Shown here one piece after another: positions 8,082-15,406 of a DNA stretch of 17,669 nt. Within the stretch, counting starts at the first letter, position 1, and the number at the start of each line of letters is the position of its first letter. The notes under the pieces were generated by a model. That model had not been told where the DNA came from. It searched no databases and saw nothing but the letters and a program-made list of their open reading frames with translations. The translations under genes and the position numbers were made by a program. The stretch is from Bacteroidota bacterium (lineage in GTDB: Bacteria; Bacteroidota; Rhodothermia; Rhodothermales; UBA10348): contig SMXK01000206.1 of the NCBI GenBank assembly GCA_004356265.1, forward strand, positions 1-17,669. The letters run 5' to 3'.

Positions 8082-8426
8082 TCTAGAACCGTGCGCCTCG
8101 AAATCTTTCTTCCGGATCAGCGCGTGCACGCCTTGAGTCCGGTCGACCACCTGGGAGACCTCGAAATCGGTCGCGGCGCTCAGGTAAGCATGGGCGACAG
8201 CCTGGTCGATTCCCAAGGACACTGACAGGAATTTGATGGCTTGCCGGACGGCCCGCTTCATGGCCTGATTAAGGTCCTCGTCCAGGCCAATGGGAATCCA
8301 GTGGTCCGCTGTCCCGCCGAACGGCTGAGTGAACTGCACGGGATCACGAGTCGATGGAATATAGACGCCGCCTCCGTCGGTTTCGAGCGGCTTTATCCCA
8401 ACGGTTGCAGAATATCGCTTTGTTGA
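8049..8426 (-). pseudogene. C-terminal remnant of an acetamidase/formamidase-family gene
   Basis: An open minus-strand frame of about 125 codons matches the C-terminal third of the acetamidase/formamidase (FmdA/AmdA) family. It has the block G-L-D-E-D-L-N-Q-A-M-K-R-A-V-R, then a helix, then Y-L-S-A-A-T-D-F-E-V-S-Q-V-V-D ending near G-V-H-A-L-I, corresponding to the family's D-L-x-x-A-M, C-S-x-A-x-D-L-R-x-S-Q-V-V-D and terminal G-V-x-x-x-x-P-K segments. The catalytic N-terminal two thirds (with the G-D-x-H-A-A-x-G-x-G-E type metal motif) are absent: the frame is closed by TGA just upstream of 8426, and nothing similar is seen beyond. No start codon with a ribosome-binding site is present (a GTG at 8339 is internal). 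It is probably a relic of a gene lost when the flanking genes were brought in. Identity is from memory of the family. Confidence 0.6.
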
Positions 8427-8777
8427 TCATCCAGAGCGCCCAGGTCGCTACATCCTGCATGTGCAGCGAAAAGAGACTAGTGACGACAAATGCTGCCGCC
8501 ATATCCTTCTTAACCATTGTTTATCCCATTGATTTCGTTGTGCTTTACGCCATCGCGACCAGAGCTTCGCGCGAACGGGCCAGAGCCCCCGGCCGCCCGA
8601 TGCAAGCAATAGTCGGTTCGTCATCGATAGCACCAGTCTCATCCGGGTCACATAAATTACTCCATAGCCAGGACGATGTGCTAAGTCACGCACTGTCAAT
8701 GAATCCATGTTGATCGGGATTCTCAGCACGCCCATAGCGTCAACTATTACCAGCGCATATTGCATTTTGAATCCATC

Positions 8778-8801
8778 TGGTATACAAGTGGAATACCACT
8801 T
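8778..8801 (+). promoter_or_regulatory. Candidate operator: two overlapping inverted repeats at a possible -10 box
   Basis: Two perfect 6-base dyads overlap: TGGTAT (8778-8783) with ATACCA (8793-8798), and AAGTGG (8786-8791) with CCACTT (8796-8801). They cannot both form as hairpins in one strand. They coincide with TATACA (8781-8786), a plausible -10 box, with TTGCAT (8760-8765) 15 bases upstream as a short-spaced -35. The TGGTAT/ATACCA dyad resembles operators of GntR-type regulators, an analogy only. The site is about 32 bases before the receptor's likely start, so a protein bound here could block transcription. Confidence 0.4.
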
Positions 8802-8819
8802 CGATATTAATTCAAATAC

Positions 8820-8825
8820 GGGGGA
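8820..8825 (+). promoter_or_regulatory. Ribosome-binding site deciding the receptor start
   Basis: GGGGGA lies 7 bases before GTG 8833 (4 before GTG 8830). It supports a GTG start directly in front of the signal peptide instead of the in-frame ATG at 8707. Confidence 0.55.
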
Positions 8826-8832
8826 ATGTGTG

Positions 8833-11760
8833 GTGAGCAAACAACACGTAGAAAGATGGCGCGACTCGCTAATATGTGGCTTCGCGGTCGCATTACTGGC
8901 ACTGGTCACGGGCTATTCGCCGGTTTTGGCACAAGAAAGTGCTGAAGCTGTGATTGAAGAGATTGTTGTTACTGGTTCACGGTTGCGCCGCAGCGATCTT
9001 TCAGCACCCAGTCCGACGGTTGTCGTCACCGAGCAGGACGTCCGATTATCCGGGCGGGGAACGCTGGAAGGCTTGTTGAATGAATTACCCCAGCTAAATG
9101 CGGACAACACAAGTAGTACGGCAAACATCAGCCAGGCAGGTCTGCATACCGCAGATTTGCGTAGCCTCGGGCCGGAACGGACATTGGTGCTGGTCAACGG
9201 TAAGCGCTTTGTGCCCGCAAACGAGAGCGGCCTGGTCGATCTCTCGAGAATACCCGATGCCCTGATCGAGCGCATTGAAATCATCACAGGCGGAGCCTCC
9301 GCCGTATACGGATCGGACGCCATCGCGGGTGCCATCAATTTTATTTTGCGGGACGACTTCGAAGGAGTCGACCTCAGGTACAATTATGGCGCGAGCACCA
9401 AAGATGACGGGCAAACGAACACGCTCTCTCTTACATTTGGCACGAATTACGCCGACGATCGCGGCAATATTATCGTGAGTGCTAGCTGGTATGATCAGGA
9501 TTCGGTGTTGTTCGACGATCGTAGTTACTCCGCGGTTAACTTTGATGTGCGTGACGGCGAACTCGTGCGAGCGGGCTCTTCGAACATCCCGGGTACTCGT
9601 ATCAACTTGTCCACGAGCGAGATTGCGGGCCTGGTTGGCGTCGACCTGACAGACTTTACGACCGACAGGGATTTTTCCGCTGGCGGCGCGGGGGGCTGTA
9701 CCCGCCTTGCGGGTGTTCGATTCGGGACTAGCGGCGTGCCGCTGCCCTTCTGCGACCCCGAAGATCGATTCAACACCAATCCGACCAACTTCCTGCTGCG
9801 GCCCTTGGAGCGTTATAGTATTAGCGGTTTGTCGCACTTTGAAATTACTGAAGGTGTTGAAGTCTACGCCGAGCTGTTCTTTACGAACAACCGAAACACC
9901 TGGAATCTGAACGCCGCGTCTTTCGGCCCGCGGACCAGCGGTCAGAATGGACTGATTCTGCCAGACTATGTAAATAATCCGGTATTGTTCCAGGCGACGA
10001 GGGACTTTCTTTTAGCAAACGCAACAATCTTCGATCCGGATGGGGATGGAGACGCCTTTATCCAAAACGGCGGCCGCCGTCTCAACGAAGCGGGATCGAG
10101 GTTCTTCAATTATGACAATACGTCTTATAGTTTGACCAGCGGTCTCCGTGGCGACCTGGATTTAGGTGGGAAAGACTGGCAATGGGACACGTATTATCAG
10201 TTCCAACGGGCAACTGAATCGCAGCATTTTATAAATGTACTGTCGTCACTGCGCCTGTCACTGGGTGTGGACGTGACCGTCGATCCCAGCACAAACGAAG
10301 TCAGGTGTACGAACGAGTTTGTCGGTTGTGTGCCGGTCAATGTTCTGGGTTTAAACTCCGTGACGCCGGAGATGGCGCTATTTCTCACGCCAGATAAAGG
10401 CGACCAGGAGTATTTTGATCGCAATGTGTTCCAGGCAACTATGAACGGTGACCTGTTCGAGATGCCGGCCGGATCGGTCGCGGCAGCGTTCGGTTTTGAG
10501 TGGAGAGAACGGAGTTACGAATTCCTGCCCGGCGGGTTGAACGAAGGCGGGGTCAACGGCAGTCAGCTAGCCTCCCAAAATGTGGAAACCGACGTATGGG
10601 AGCTGTTCACCGAAGTCCGGATTCCGCTTGTCGAGGATATGCTATCGGTTGAATTGGCCTATCGCTATTCCGACTACAGTTCCTCCGGAGGCAACGACAC
10701 CTATAAGGTTGGTCTCGAATATGCGCCCGTGGAATGGTTGCGCTTTCGGGGCGCTTTCAACCGCGCCGTCAGGGCGCCGAATCTCAGCGAGCTGTTCTCT
10801 CCGCAGACACGTTCGTTTGAAGGTGGTGACGATCCCTGCAACTCACAGCTGAACCCGTCACAAACGGTAAAGGATTTTTGCGTGTTGACGGGGGTTCCGG
10901 CAGCCGACATCGATACATTTGTACCAAGCATAGATCTGGTTGGACGAAGAGGTGGCAACCCCAATCTGGACGTCGAAGAATCTGACACCATTACACTGGG
11001 CTTCGTGGTGTCTCCTCCATTTATTGAGGGTCTCAATGTGACGGTCGACTGGTATGACATCGAGGTTACCGACGCGGTCACCACGACCACTGCCGAGGAT
11101 GTGGTGAATACCTGCTTTGCGACGCTCGATGCCAACAGTGCATTCTGTCAGTCCATTACGCGTTTCCAGAATGGTCTGATAGATGAGGTTCTGGCCGTCG
11201 CCAGTAACTTCGCAACCGTGCAGGTCAGCGGCGTGGACCTCTCATTCGACTATACAAGGGAATTGCCGGATTCCTGGGGCATCGGCAGTAGTGGTGCGAC
11301 GTTTGCGCTAAGGGGCCTGATGGGCTGGCTGTTTGAGCGTGAAATTCAGACGATCGAGTCCGCACCCGTAGTTGACTGTGCCGGATTCGCTGGCCGCGGC
11401 TGTAGCGGTTTTGGCGCCCGCATGGTTCCCGATTTCGGATCCAAGATCGATATCAGGTATTTGAGCGGCAATTTTTCTACTGGCTTGGCTGCTCGCACCA
11501 TTGGCGAGTTTGATTTTGTCGCGGGCGACATCCGTGGTGAGCCTTTCGGCTTCAAAGTACCGGATGAGACCTATTGGGATATTGATGCCAATTATCAATT
11601 CAACGATAGCATTCAATTGCACGTCATCTTTAAAAACTTTACTGACAATGAACCACAGCTAATGGGTCAGCAGCTTCAGGGTGACTCAGGTGTGGATGTG
11701 GGCCTGTACGATGTTATTGGGTCGCGCTTCACTGTTGGTTTTAGATATCTGTTCGACTAA
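8833..11760 (+). CDS. TonB-dependent outer-membrane receptor
   Basis: Read from GTG 8833 the protein has 975 residues. A signal peptide with a basic start (K-Q-H-V-E-R-W-R) and hydrophobic core ends at V-L-A-Q about residue 33. A TonB-box-like E-E-I-V-V-T-G follows at 42-48. The plug domain (about 50-170) shows the usual signatures: L-N-E-L-P-Q-L, L-R-S-L-G-P-E-R-T-L-V-L-V-N-G-K-R, I-E-R-I-E-I-I-T-G-G-A-S-A-V-Y-G-S-D-A-I-A-G-A-I-N. The rest is a 22-strand-type barrel with many paired cysteines in loops, ending in a terminal aromatic residue pattern (F-R-Y-L-F-D). Such receptors import siderophores, cobalamin, or in many marine and soil proteobacteria sugars, peptides and other organics; the ligand is not predictable here. 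A strong hairpin follows the stop. It is flanked by exported hydrolases, suggesting uptake of the compound or product they act on. Confidence 0.92.
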   Translation: MSKQHVERWRDSLICGFAVALLALVTGYSPVLAQESAEAVIEEIVVTGSRLRRSDLSAPSPTVVVTEQDVRLSGRGTLEGLLNELPQLNADNTSSTANISQAGLHTADLRSLGPERTLVLVNGKRFVPANESGLVDLSRIPDALIERIEIITGGASAVYGSDAIAGAINFILRDDFEGVDLRYNYGASTKDDGQTNTLSLTFGTNYADDRGNIIVSASWYDQDSVLFDDRSYSAVNFDVRDGELVRAGSSNIPGTRINLSTSEIAGLVGVDLTDFTTDRDFSAGGAGGCTRLAGVRFGTSGVPLPFCDPEDRFNTNPTNFLLRPLERYSISGLSHFEITEGVEVYAELFFTNNRNTWNLNAASFGPRTSGQNGLILPDYVNNPVLFQATRDFLLANATIFDPDGDGDAFIQNGGRRLNEAGSRFFNYDNTSYSLTSGLRGDLDLGGKDWQWDTYYQFQRATESQHFINVLSSLRLSLGVDVTVDPSTNEVRCTNEFVGCVPVNVLGLNSVTPEMALFLTPDKGDQEYFDRNVFQATMNGDLFEMPAGSVAAAFGFEWRERSYEFLPGGLNEGGVNGSQLASQNVETDVWELFTEVRIPLVEDMLSVELAYRYSDYSSSGGNDTYKVGLEYAPVEWLRFRGAFNRAVRAPNLSELFSPQTRSFEGGDDPCNSQLNPSQTVKDFCVLTGVPAADIDTFVPSIDLVGRRGGNPNLDVEESDTITLGFVVSPPFIEGLNVTVDWYDIEVTDAVTTTTAEDVVNTCFATLDANSAFCQSITRFQNGLIDEVLAVASNFATVQVSGVDLSFDYTRELPDSWGIGSSGATFALRGLMGWLFEREIQTIESAPVVDCAGFAGRGCSGFGARMVPDFGSKIDIRYLSGNFSTGLAARTIGEFDFVAGDIRGEPFGFKVPDETYWDIDANYQFNDSIQLHVIFKNFTDNEPQLMGQQLQGDSGVDVGLYDVIGSRFTVGFRYLFD

Positions 11761-11790
11761 CGGCGGGATAATAAGAAGGTGCGTAGCAGG

Positions 11791-11823
11791 CGGCAGAACT
11801 CATTACATTGATGAGTTCTGCCG
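11791..11823 (+). terminator. Hairpin terminator after the TonB-dependent receptor
   Basis: A perfect 13-base inverted repeat, CGGCAGAACTCAT (11791-11803) and ATGAGTTCTGCCG (11811-11823), encloses a 7-base loop. It starts 30 bases after the receptor's stop codon. The following sequence TCCGTTT is only a weak T-tract, so termination may be partial, or the hairpin may also protect the mRNA 3' end. Confidence 0.7.
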
Positions 11824-12201
11824 TCCGTTTGGGCATTCCCGAAATGACGTGACTCAAGCTGAGCTTAGCCGTCACGATACGGATTGGCATCGTAGGCCGG
11901 CGACATTGGCGGAACATCTGTGCTGCTGATTCAGGCCGTCTGATTGAACAAGAAAATCAAAAACCCCAACACCGTTATCGACAGCAAATTACAGCTGGTC
12001 CTTATTTTCCTGGAAACCGGTGGACACCACCTCAGTAGTCCGGTTGTTGAAAGATTCCGGACACTATCGCATTAGCCTGCAGGAGAAGAGCTGCGTGTCC
12101 AAAAATTTTGACCTGAAGCCGCAAAATTCAAGCAGCTAGATCAAAAAATTTTTGCCATGAAGTTTCACATGACCTGATGTCGCACCGACGGAGAAAGAGT
12201 G
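11824..12201. other. Intergenic region between receptor and M24 paralog 3
   Basis: About 380 bases with no convincing gene. Two similar A/T-tract motifs, AAAAATTTTGACCTGAAG (12101-12118) and a near copy at 12143-12162 (AAAAAATTTTTGCCATGAAG), are about 42 bases apart, close to four helical turns, and lie 40-100 bases before paralog 3. They could be regulator sites or bent DNA. A 6-base dyad GGACAC (12057-12062) with GTGTCC (12095-12100) is also present. Frames across 11935-12100 contain stops and match no family I know. Confidence 0.45.
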
Positions 12202-13686
12202 ATGTGTATTTTGCGAACTTTCCTTAATAAGGTATTTTTTGTGGCCATCAGTATGGTTGCAATGGTTGGCATCTGTAATGCACAGGCAGTAACAGCCAAA
12301 GCCGGTGCGGAAATTCTCCATCTGATCAGAAAAGAGAAATTCGATCTGATTCTGCCGGGCGCGATGCGCGACAACGGTGTGGACATGTGGATTCATGTTA
12401 TCCGTATTGGCAATCCCGATCCTATGGCTTTGCATTTCGGTGGCGTAACCGGATACATCATTTTCACAGACCGTGGTGGAGACAGGATTGAGCGGGCCGT
12501 TCTCAGCGACAGCAACAGGCCACCGCTGCAAGTTCAGAAAGGACCGGACCGGCCAGACATTCCAGGGCAGGATGAATCAGATCCGAAGTGGCTGGCGCAT
12601 CACAGCGGCGGGCCGGCTGATCTATACGACATATTTGCGCCACCCGACGACCTGAGGGCTTTTGTTGTCGAACGGGATCCGCAGACGATCGCAGTCAATA
12701 CCTCTGCCTGGCTTGCTGTGTCAGATGGCATCTCGTATTCGGAATATCTTAAGCTGGAGAAAGCGTTAGGGCCTGAGTATTCGAAGCGGATCGTGTCTGC
12801 CGAAAAAGTGATAACCGATTTCAGGGTGAGAAGGGTTCAGCGGGAGATTATTGCTTTCGCCGATGCACTGGAGTTGCATCGCCAGATTCTCGAGCGTGCT
12901 CTGACCAACGAAGTGATTACACCGGGCGCAACGACCCTCGGGGATGTCGGCTGGTGGGTGCAGGAGGAGATGCTCAAACAGGGTCTGCTAAAAGAATATT
13001 CGATGGAGGTTAGTATTCCGCGGATTCTCTATTCAGCGAAATCCAAGCCTGTAGCGCCACCTGATGTGCGATGGTGGATTCATCAGCCGGAGTACGTCAT
13101 ACAGCGCGGTGACTTCGGGACCTTCGATATCGGGACGCGATATCTCAATACCTTCCAGACCGATTATAAGCGTAATTTCTACGTGATGCGGGAAGGGGAA
13201 ACCACGGTTCCGCAGAGCATACAGCACGCATACGACCGTGCCATAGCTGCTCGCGAAATTATTCGGCAAAATATTGAAGTTGGCAAAACAGCAGCGGAGA
13301 CCCTGGAGGCCATTGTCTCAGGCCTTGAAAAGGCAGAGTATGTGTACACGCCATTTATCAACCTTGGCACCGAAGATTACAAGATGATCCAGCAAAAACT
13401 CGCGAATACTGACCGGTCAGGATTTTCCATTGACCTTCACAGCGAGGGCAATAATCCAGGCAGCATAGTGACAGTTGGACCCTCTGTGGCGCCATTTCGA
13501 CTGGACCGGGCCCACCTGAAAATCCAGGAGAATCATCTTTTTTCATTCGAATACCAGGTACATACGAATCTTCCCGAAAGGCCGGGTTTTCCGGTCTCGA
13601 TCAATATCGAAGGTAACCACATCGTAACCAGCCGCGGTGTGGAATTTCTCCACCCACCCAATGAGCGGATCTTGTTGATTCATTGA
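12202..13686 (+). CDS. Secreted M24-fold (creatinase/aminopeptidase P-like) metallopeptidase, paralog 3
   Basis: A 494-residue exported protein with a signal peptide (about 1-28, V-G-I-C-N-A-Q-A), a creatinase N-like domain (D-M-W-I-H-V, F-T-D-R-G-G-D-R-I-E-R-A-V), the linker motif S-A-E-K-V-I-T-D-F-R-V-R-R, and a full-length M24 domain. It is the best-preserved of the three. D309 (F-D-I-G), D321 (T-D-Y-K-R), E450 (F-E-Y) and E470 (N-I-E-G-N) occupy four of the five canonical metal positions. Only the metal-binding histidine is missing: the segment reads H413-S-E-G-N417 where H-x-x-G-H is expected. It could be an active dipeptidase/Xaa-Pro peptidase-type enzyme with an altered site. ATG 12202 is chosen over the in-frame GTG at 12199; GGAG at 12190-12193 is 8 bases upstream. 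It lies 89 bases before dctP on the same strand, so co-transcription with the transporter is possible. Confidence 0.85.
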   Translation: MCILRTFLNKVFFVAISMVAMVGICNAQAVTAKAGAEILHLIRKEKFDLILPGAMRDNGVDMWIHVIRIGNPDPMALHFGGVTGYIIFTDRGGDRIERAVLSDSNRPPLQVQKGPDRPDIPGQDESDPKWLAHHSGGPADLYDIFAPPDDLRAFVVERDPQTIAVNTSAWLAVSDGISYSEYLKLEKALGPEYSKRIVSAEKVITDFRVRRVQREIIAFADALELHRQILERALTNEVITPGATTLGDVGWWVQEEMLKQGLLKEYSMEVSIPRILYSAKSKPVAPPDVRWWIHQPEYVIQRGDFGTFDIGTRYLNTFQTDYKRNFYVMREGETTVPQSIQHAYDRAIAAREIIRQNIEVGKTAAETLEAIVSGLEKAEYVYTPFINLGTEDYKMIQQKLANTDRSGFSIDLHSEGNNPGSIVTVGPSVAPFRLDRAHLKIQENHLFSFEYQVHTNLPERPGFPVSINIEGNHIVTSRGVEFLHPPNERILLIH

Positions 13687-13775
13687 GCCATAATATATCA
13701 ACTCAAAGAACACTATTGCTGGCGTTTGTTGCGTCAGGTCATTGGCAGATACGGAAAAGGATCACGGTCGAATAG

Positions 13776-14789
13776 ATGGAAAGAAAGAGTATTATCCTGG
13801 GCGCAAGTATCGCGGCAGTAACAGTAATTCTGCTGGCGACCTTCCTTTTCTCCGGCCGGGCACTCAGCCCCCCAACACAAACTGAAAAGATCGTTCTTAG
13901 AGCCGGGCACCCGGCGAATGCGGATGAACCTTATCATTTAGGGCTCGTAGAAATGGCGCGCATCGTGAAAGAGAAAAGTGACGGCAGGGTGGAAATCCAG
14001 ATTTACCCGGCTATGCAGTTAGGCAGCGAAAAAGCGATGATTGAGGGTTTGCTGCTCGGAACCATGGATATTGTGGTTACGGCTAATGGATCTTTGACTA
14101 ATTTCGTGCCACAGCTGGGCATCCTGGACTTGCCATTTCTCTTTCGTGACCGGAACCATATGTACAGGGTCATGGATGGAGCCATTGGCCAGGAGTTCAA
14201 GAAATCGATGGAAGATAGAGGATTTCACTTGCTGGGTTTCTATGACGCCGGCGTTCGTCACATCATGACGAGTAATAAACCAATCAATTCCTATGAGGAC
14301 CTGCAGGGGTTGAAGATCAGGACCATGCCCGTACCAGCCCACATAGCGTCGTTTAATGCTTTCGGTGCCAATGCGGTAGCGGTGGACTACGGTGAATTAT
14401 ATGGTGGTTTACAAACAGGGCTTATTGACGGAGCTGAGGCCGCCAACACGAACTACAATCTGAAGAAGTTCTATGAAGTCGCACCGCATTGGGCGCAAAT
14501 CGGATGGGTCATTTTGGCCGCTGATGCGATCATGTCGCAAAAAAGATTCCACTCTTTACCTCCCGACATCCAGGATATATTGACAGAGGCGGGCCGGCAG
14601 TCTGCAGTTCTTGAGCGGCAAGCATATGCTGACAGCGATAACAGTCTACTTTCCGTATTGCAAAGTAAAGGCGTGAAAGTAACGTACCCGGATCCGGCCC
14701 CGTTTCGTGAAGCATCCAATAAAGTGTATGACGCGTTCGTTACAACAGACAAAGATCGCGAATTATTCAACGCGATACTGAATGAATGA
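13776..14789 (+). CDS. dctP: TRAP transporter periplasmic substrate-binding protein, DctP family
   Basis: A 337-residue protein with an N-terminal signal segment (about 1-29, M-E-R-K-S then a long hydrophobic run to S-G-R-A) followed by the DctP fold. Family marks in order are L-R-A-G-H-P (41-46), Y-P-A-M-Q-L-G-S-E-K (78-86), P-F-L-F-R-D (120-125), the G-V-R161-H segment, L-K-I-R182-T-M-P, and G-L-I-D-G-A-E (215-221). R182 corresponds to the conserved arginine that forms a salt bridge with the carboxylate of the ligand in characterised members, so the substrate probably carries a carboxylate. It delivers the ligand to the DctQM membrane complex encoded just downstream. The Shine-Dalgarno is weak; AAAAGG ends 15 bases upstream. 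The next gene starts about 83 bases after the stop. Confidence 0.92.
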   Translation: MERKSIILGASIAAVTVILLATFLFSGRALSPPTQTEKIVLRAGHPANADEPYHLGLVEMARIVKEKSDGRVEIQIYPAMQLGSEKAMIEGLLLGTMDIVVTANGSLTNFVPQLGILDLPFLFRDRNHMYRVMDGAIGQEFKKSMEDRGFHLLGFYDAGVRHIMTSNKPINSYEDLQGLKIRTMPVPAHIASFNAFGANAVAVDYGELYGGLQTGLIDGAEAANTNYNLKKFYEVAPHWAQIGWVILAADAIMSQKRFHSLPPDIQDILTEAGRQSAVLERQAYADSDNSLLSVLQSKGVKVTYPDPAPFREASNKVYDAFVTTDKDRELFNAILNE

Positions 14790-14872
14790 GCGCTCTCGGG
14801 ACAAACGGTTCCCAATGAGATCAAGCTTCAACCACGTATTGAGTGAGTCGATGGGAGCTACCGGGAAACCAG

Positions 14873-15406
14873 ATGATGCCATATGTTGAATCAATACTGA
14901 TAGTTGCCGGCAAGATAACCGCCGGATTACGCTCGCTCGTGACATGGCTGGTGATCGGCTTTTTCGGTTACATGGCCGTAGCGGTTCTGATCCAGGTGGT
15001 TGGCCGCTACGTATTTAATTATTCAATCGATTGGGCAGCGGAAACTGCGATGTTTGCACAGGTTTGGATGATTCTGCTGGCTGCGGGTCTGGCAATGCGA
15101 GCGAATTTGCACGTAAGCGTTGATGCGCTTACTAATATACTGCCGGTTCCGATACTGAGATTTCTTATCGTAGTTATTGCCGTCCCGTGTCTCTGGTTCT
15201 TGTGGCAAGCTATCGTTGGGAGTCTGGCGTTGATCGACATCGGTCGGATTCAAACCTCGCCCGTGCTGCAAATTCCGATGTGGATCCCATATTTGTCTTT
15301 GCCAATTGGCCTCAGCTATTTTGGTCTGGAGCTGATTCTCTCGCTTGTCGCGAAGTGGAAAGACCCGAAAGGGATGGCCACCGAATTCGAGAAACTAGGG
15401 ACATGA
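14873..15406 (+). CDS. dctQ: TRAP transporter small permease, DctQ family
   Basis: A 177-residue membrane protein with four predicted hydrophobic segments (about 18-40, 50-70, 88-110 and 130-152). It has the DctQ pattern: Q-V-V-G-R-Y-V-F after the first segment, then W-A-E-T-A-M-F-A-Q-V-W, and A-N-L-H-V-S-V-D-A-L after the second. It pairs with DctM to form the sodium- or proton-driven secondary transporter. The frame opens at GTG 14843; ATG 14873 is preferred because GGGA (14863-14866) lies 6 bases upstream and the protein then starts right before its first helix, though ATG 14876 is equally possible. Its TGA overlaps the dctM ATG (ATGA), indicating translational coupling. Confidence 0.85.
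   Translation: MMPYVESILIVAGKITAGLRSLVTWLVIGFFGYMAVAVLIQVVGRYVFNYSIDWAAETAMFAQVWMILLAAGLAMRANLHVSVDALTNILPVPILRFLIVVIAVPCLWFLWQAIVGSLALIDIGRIQTSPVLQIPMWIPYLSLPIGLSYFGLELILSLVAKWKDPKGMATEFEKLGT

Larger units (their letters stand above)
8427..8832. other. Leader/intergenic stretch before the TonB-dependent receptor
   Basis: About 400 bases without a convincing gene. A minus-strand ORF of 57 codons (8344-8517, beginning M-V-K-K-D-M-A-A-A-F) has a hydrophobic centre and a basic tail like the end of a membrane protein, but no ribosome-binding site or recognised family. The receptor's frame is open back to ATG 8707, but those 42 codons look non-coding and precede the signal peptide. The 3' part (8760-8801) contains promoter- and operator-like sequence described separately. 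Confidence 0.45.

Noticed and set aside
8344..8517. Minus-strand ORF of 57 codons with a hydrophobic centre (M-V-K-K-D-M-A-A-A-F...)
   Set aside because: It resembles the end of a membrane protein but has no ribosome-binding site, overlaps the acetamidase relic in another frame and matches no family I can name; left unassigned.
8448..8909. 153-codon minus-strand ORF
   Set aside because: Runs antisense through the receptor's leader and signal peptide; arginine/serine-rich chance composition and no domain.
9094..9837. 247-codon minus-strand ORF
   Set aside because: Entirely antisense to the plug and early barrel of the TonB-dependent receptor; a mirror of codon bias in the real gene.
12057..12100. 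GGACAC/GTGTCC inverted repeat as possible insertion-sequence ends
   Set aside because: Only 6 bases per arm with a 32-base interval and no transposase fragment nearby.
13674..13702. GTTGAT/ATCAAC dyad around the stop of M24 paralog 3 as a possible terminator
   Set aside because: Short A/T-rich stem, long loop and no T-run; read-through to dctP seems as likely.
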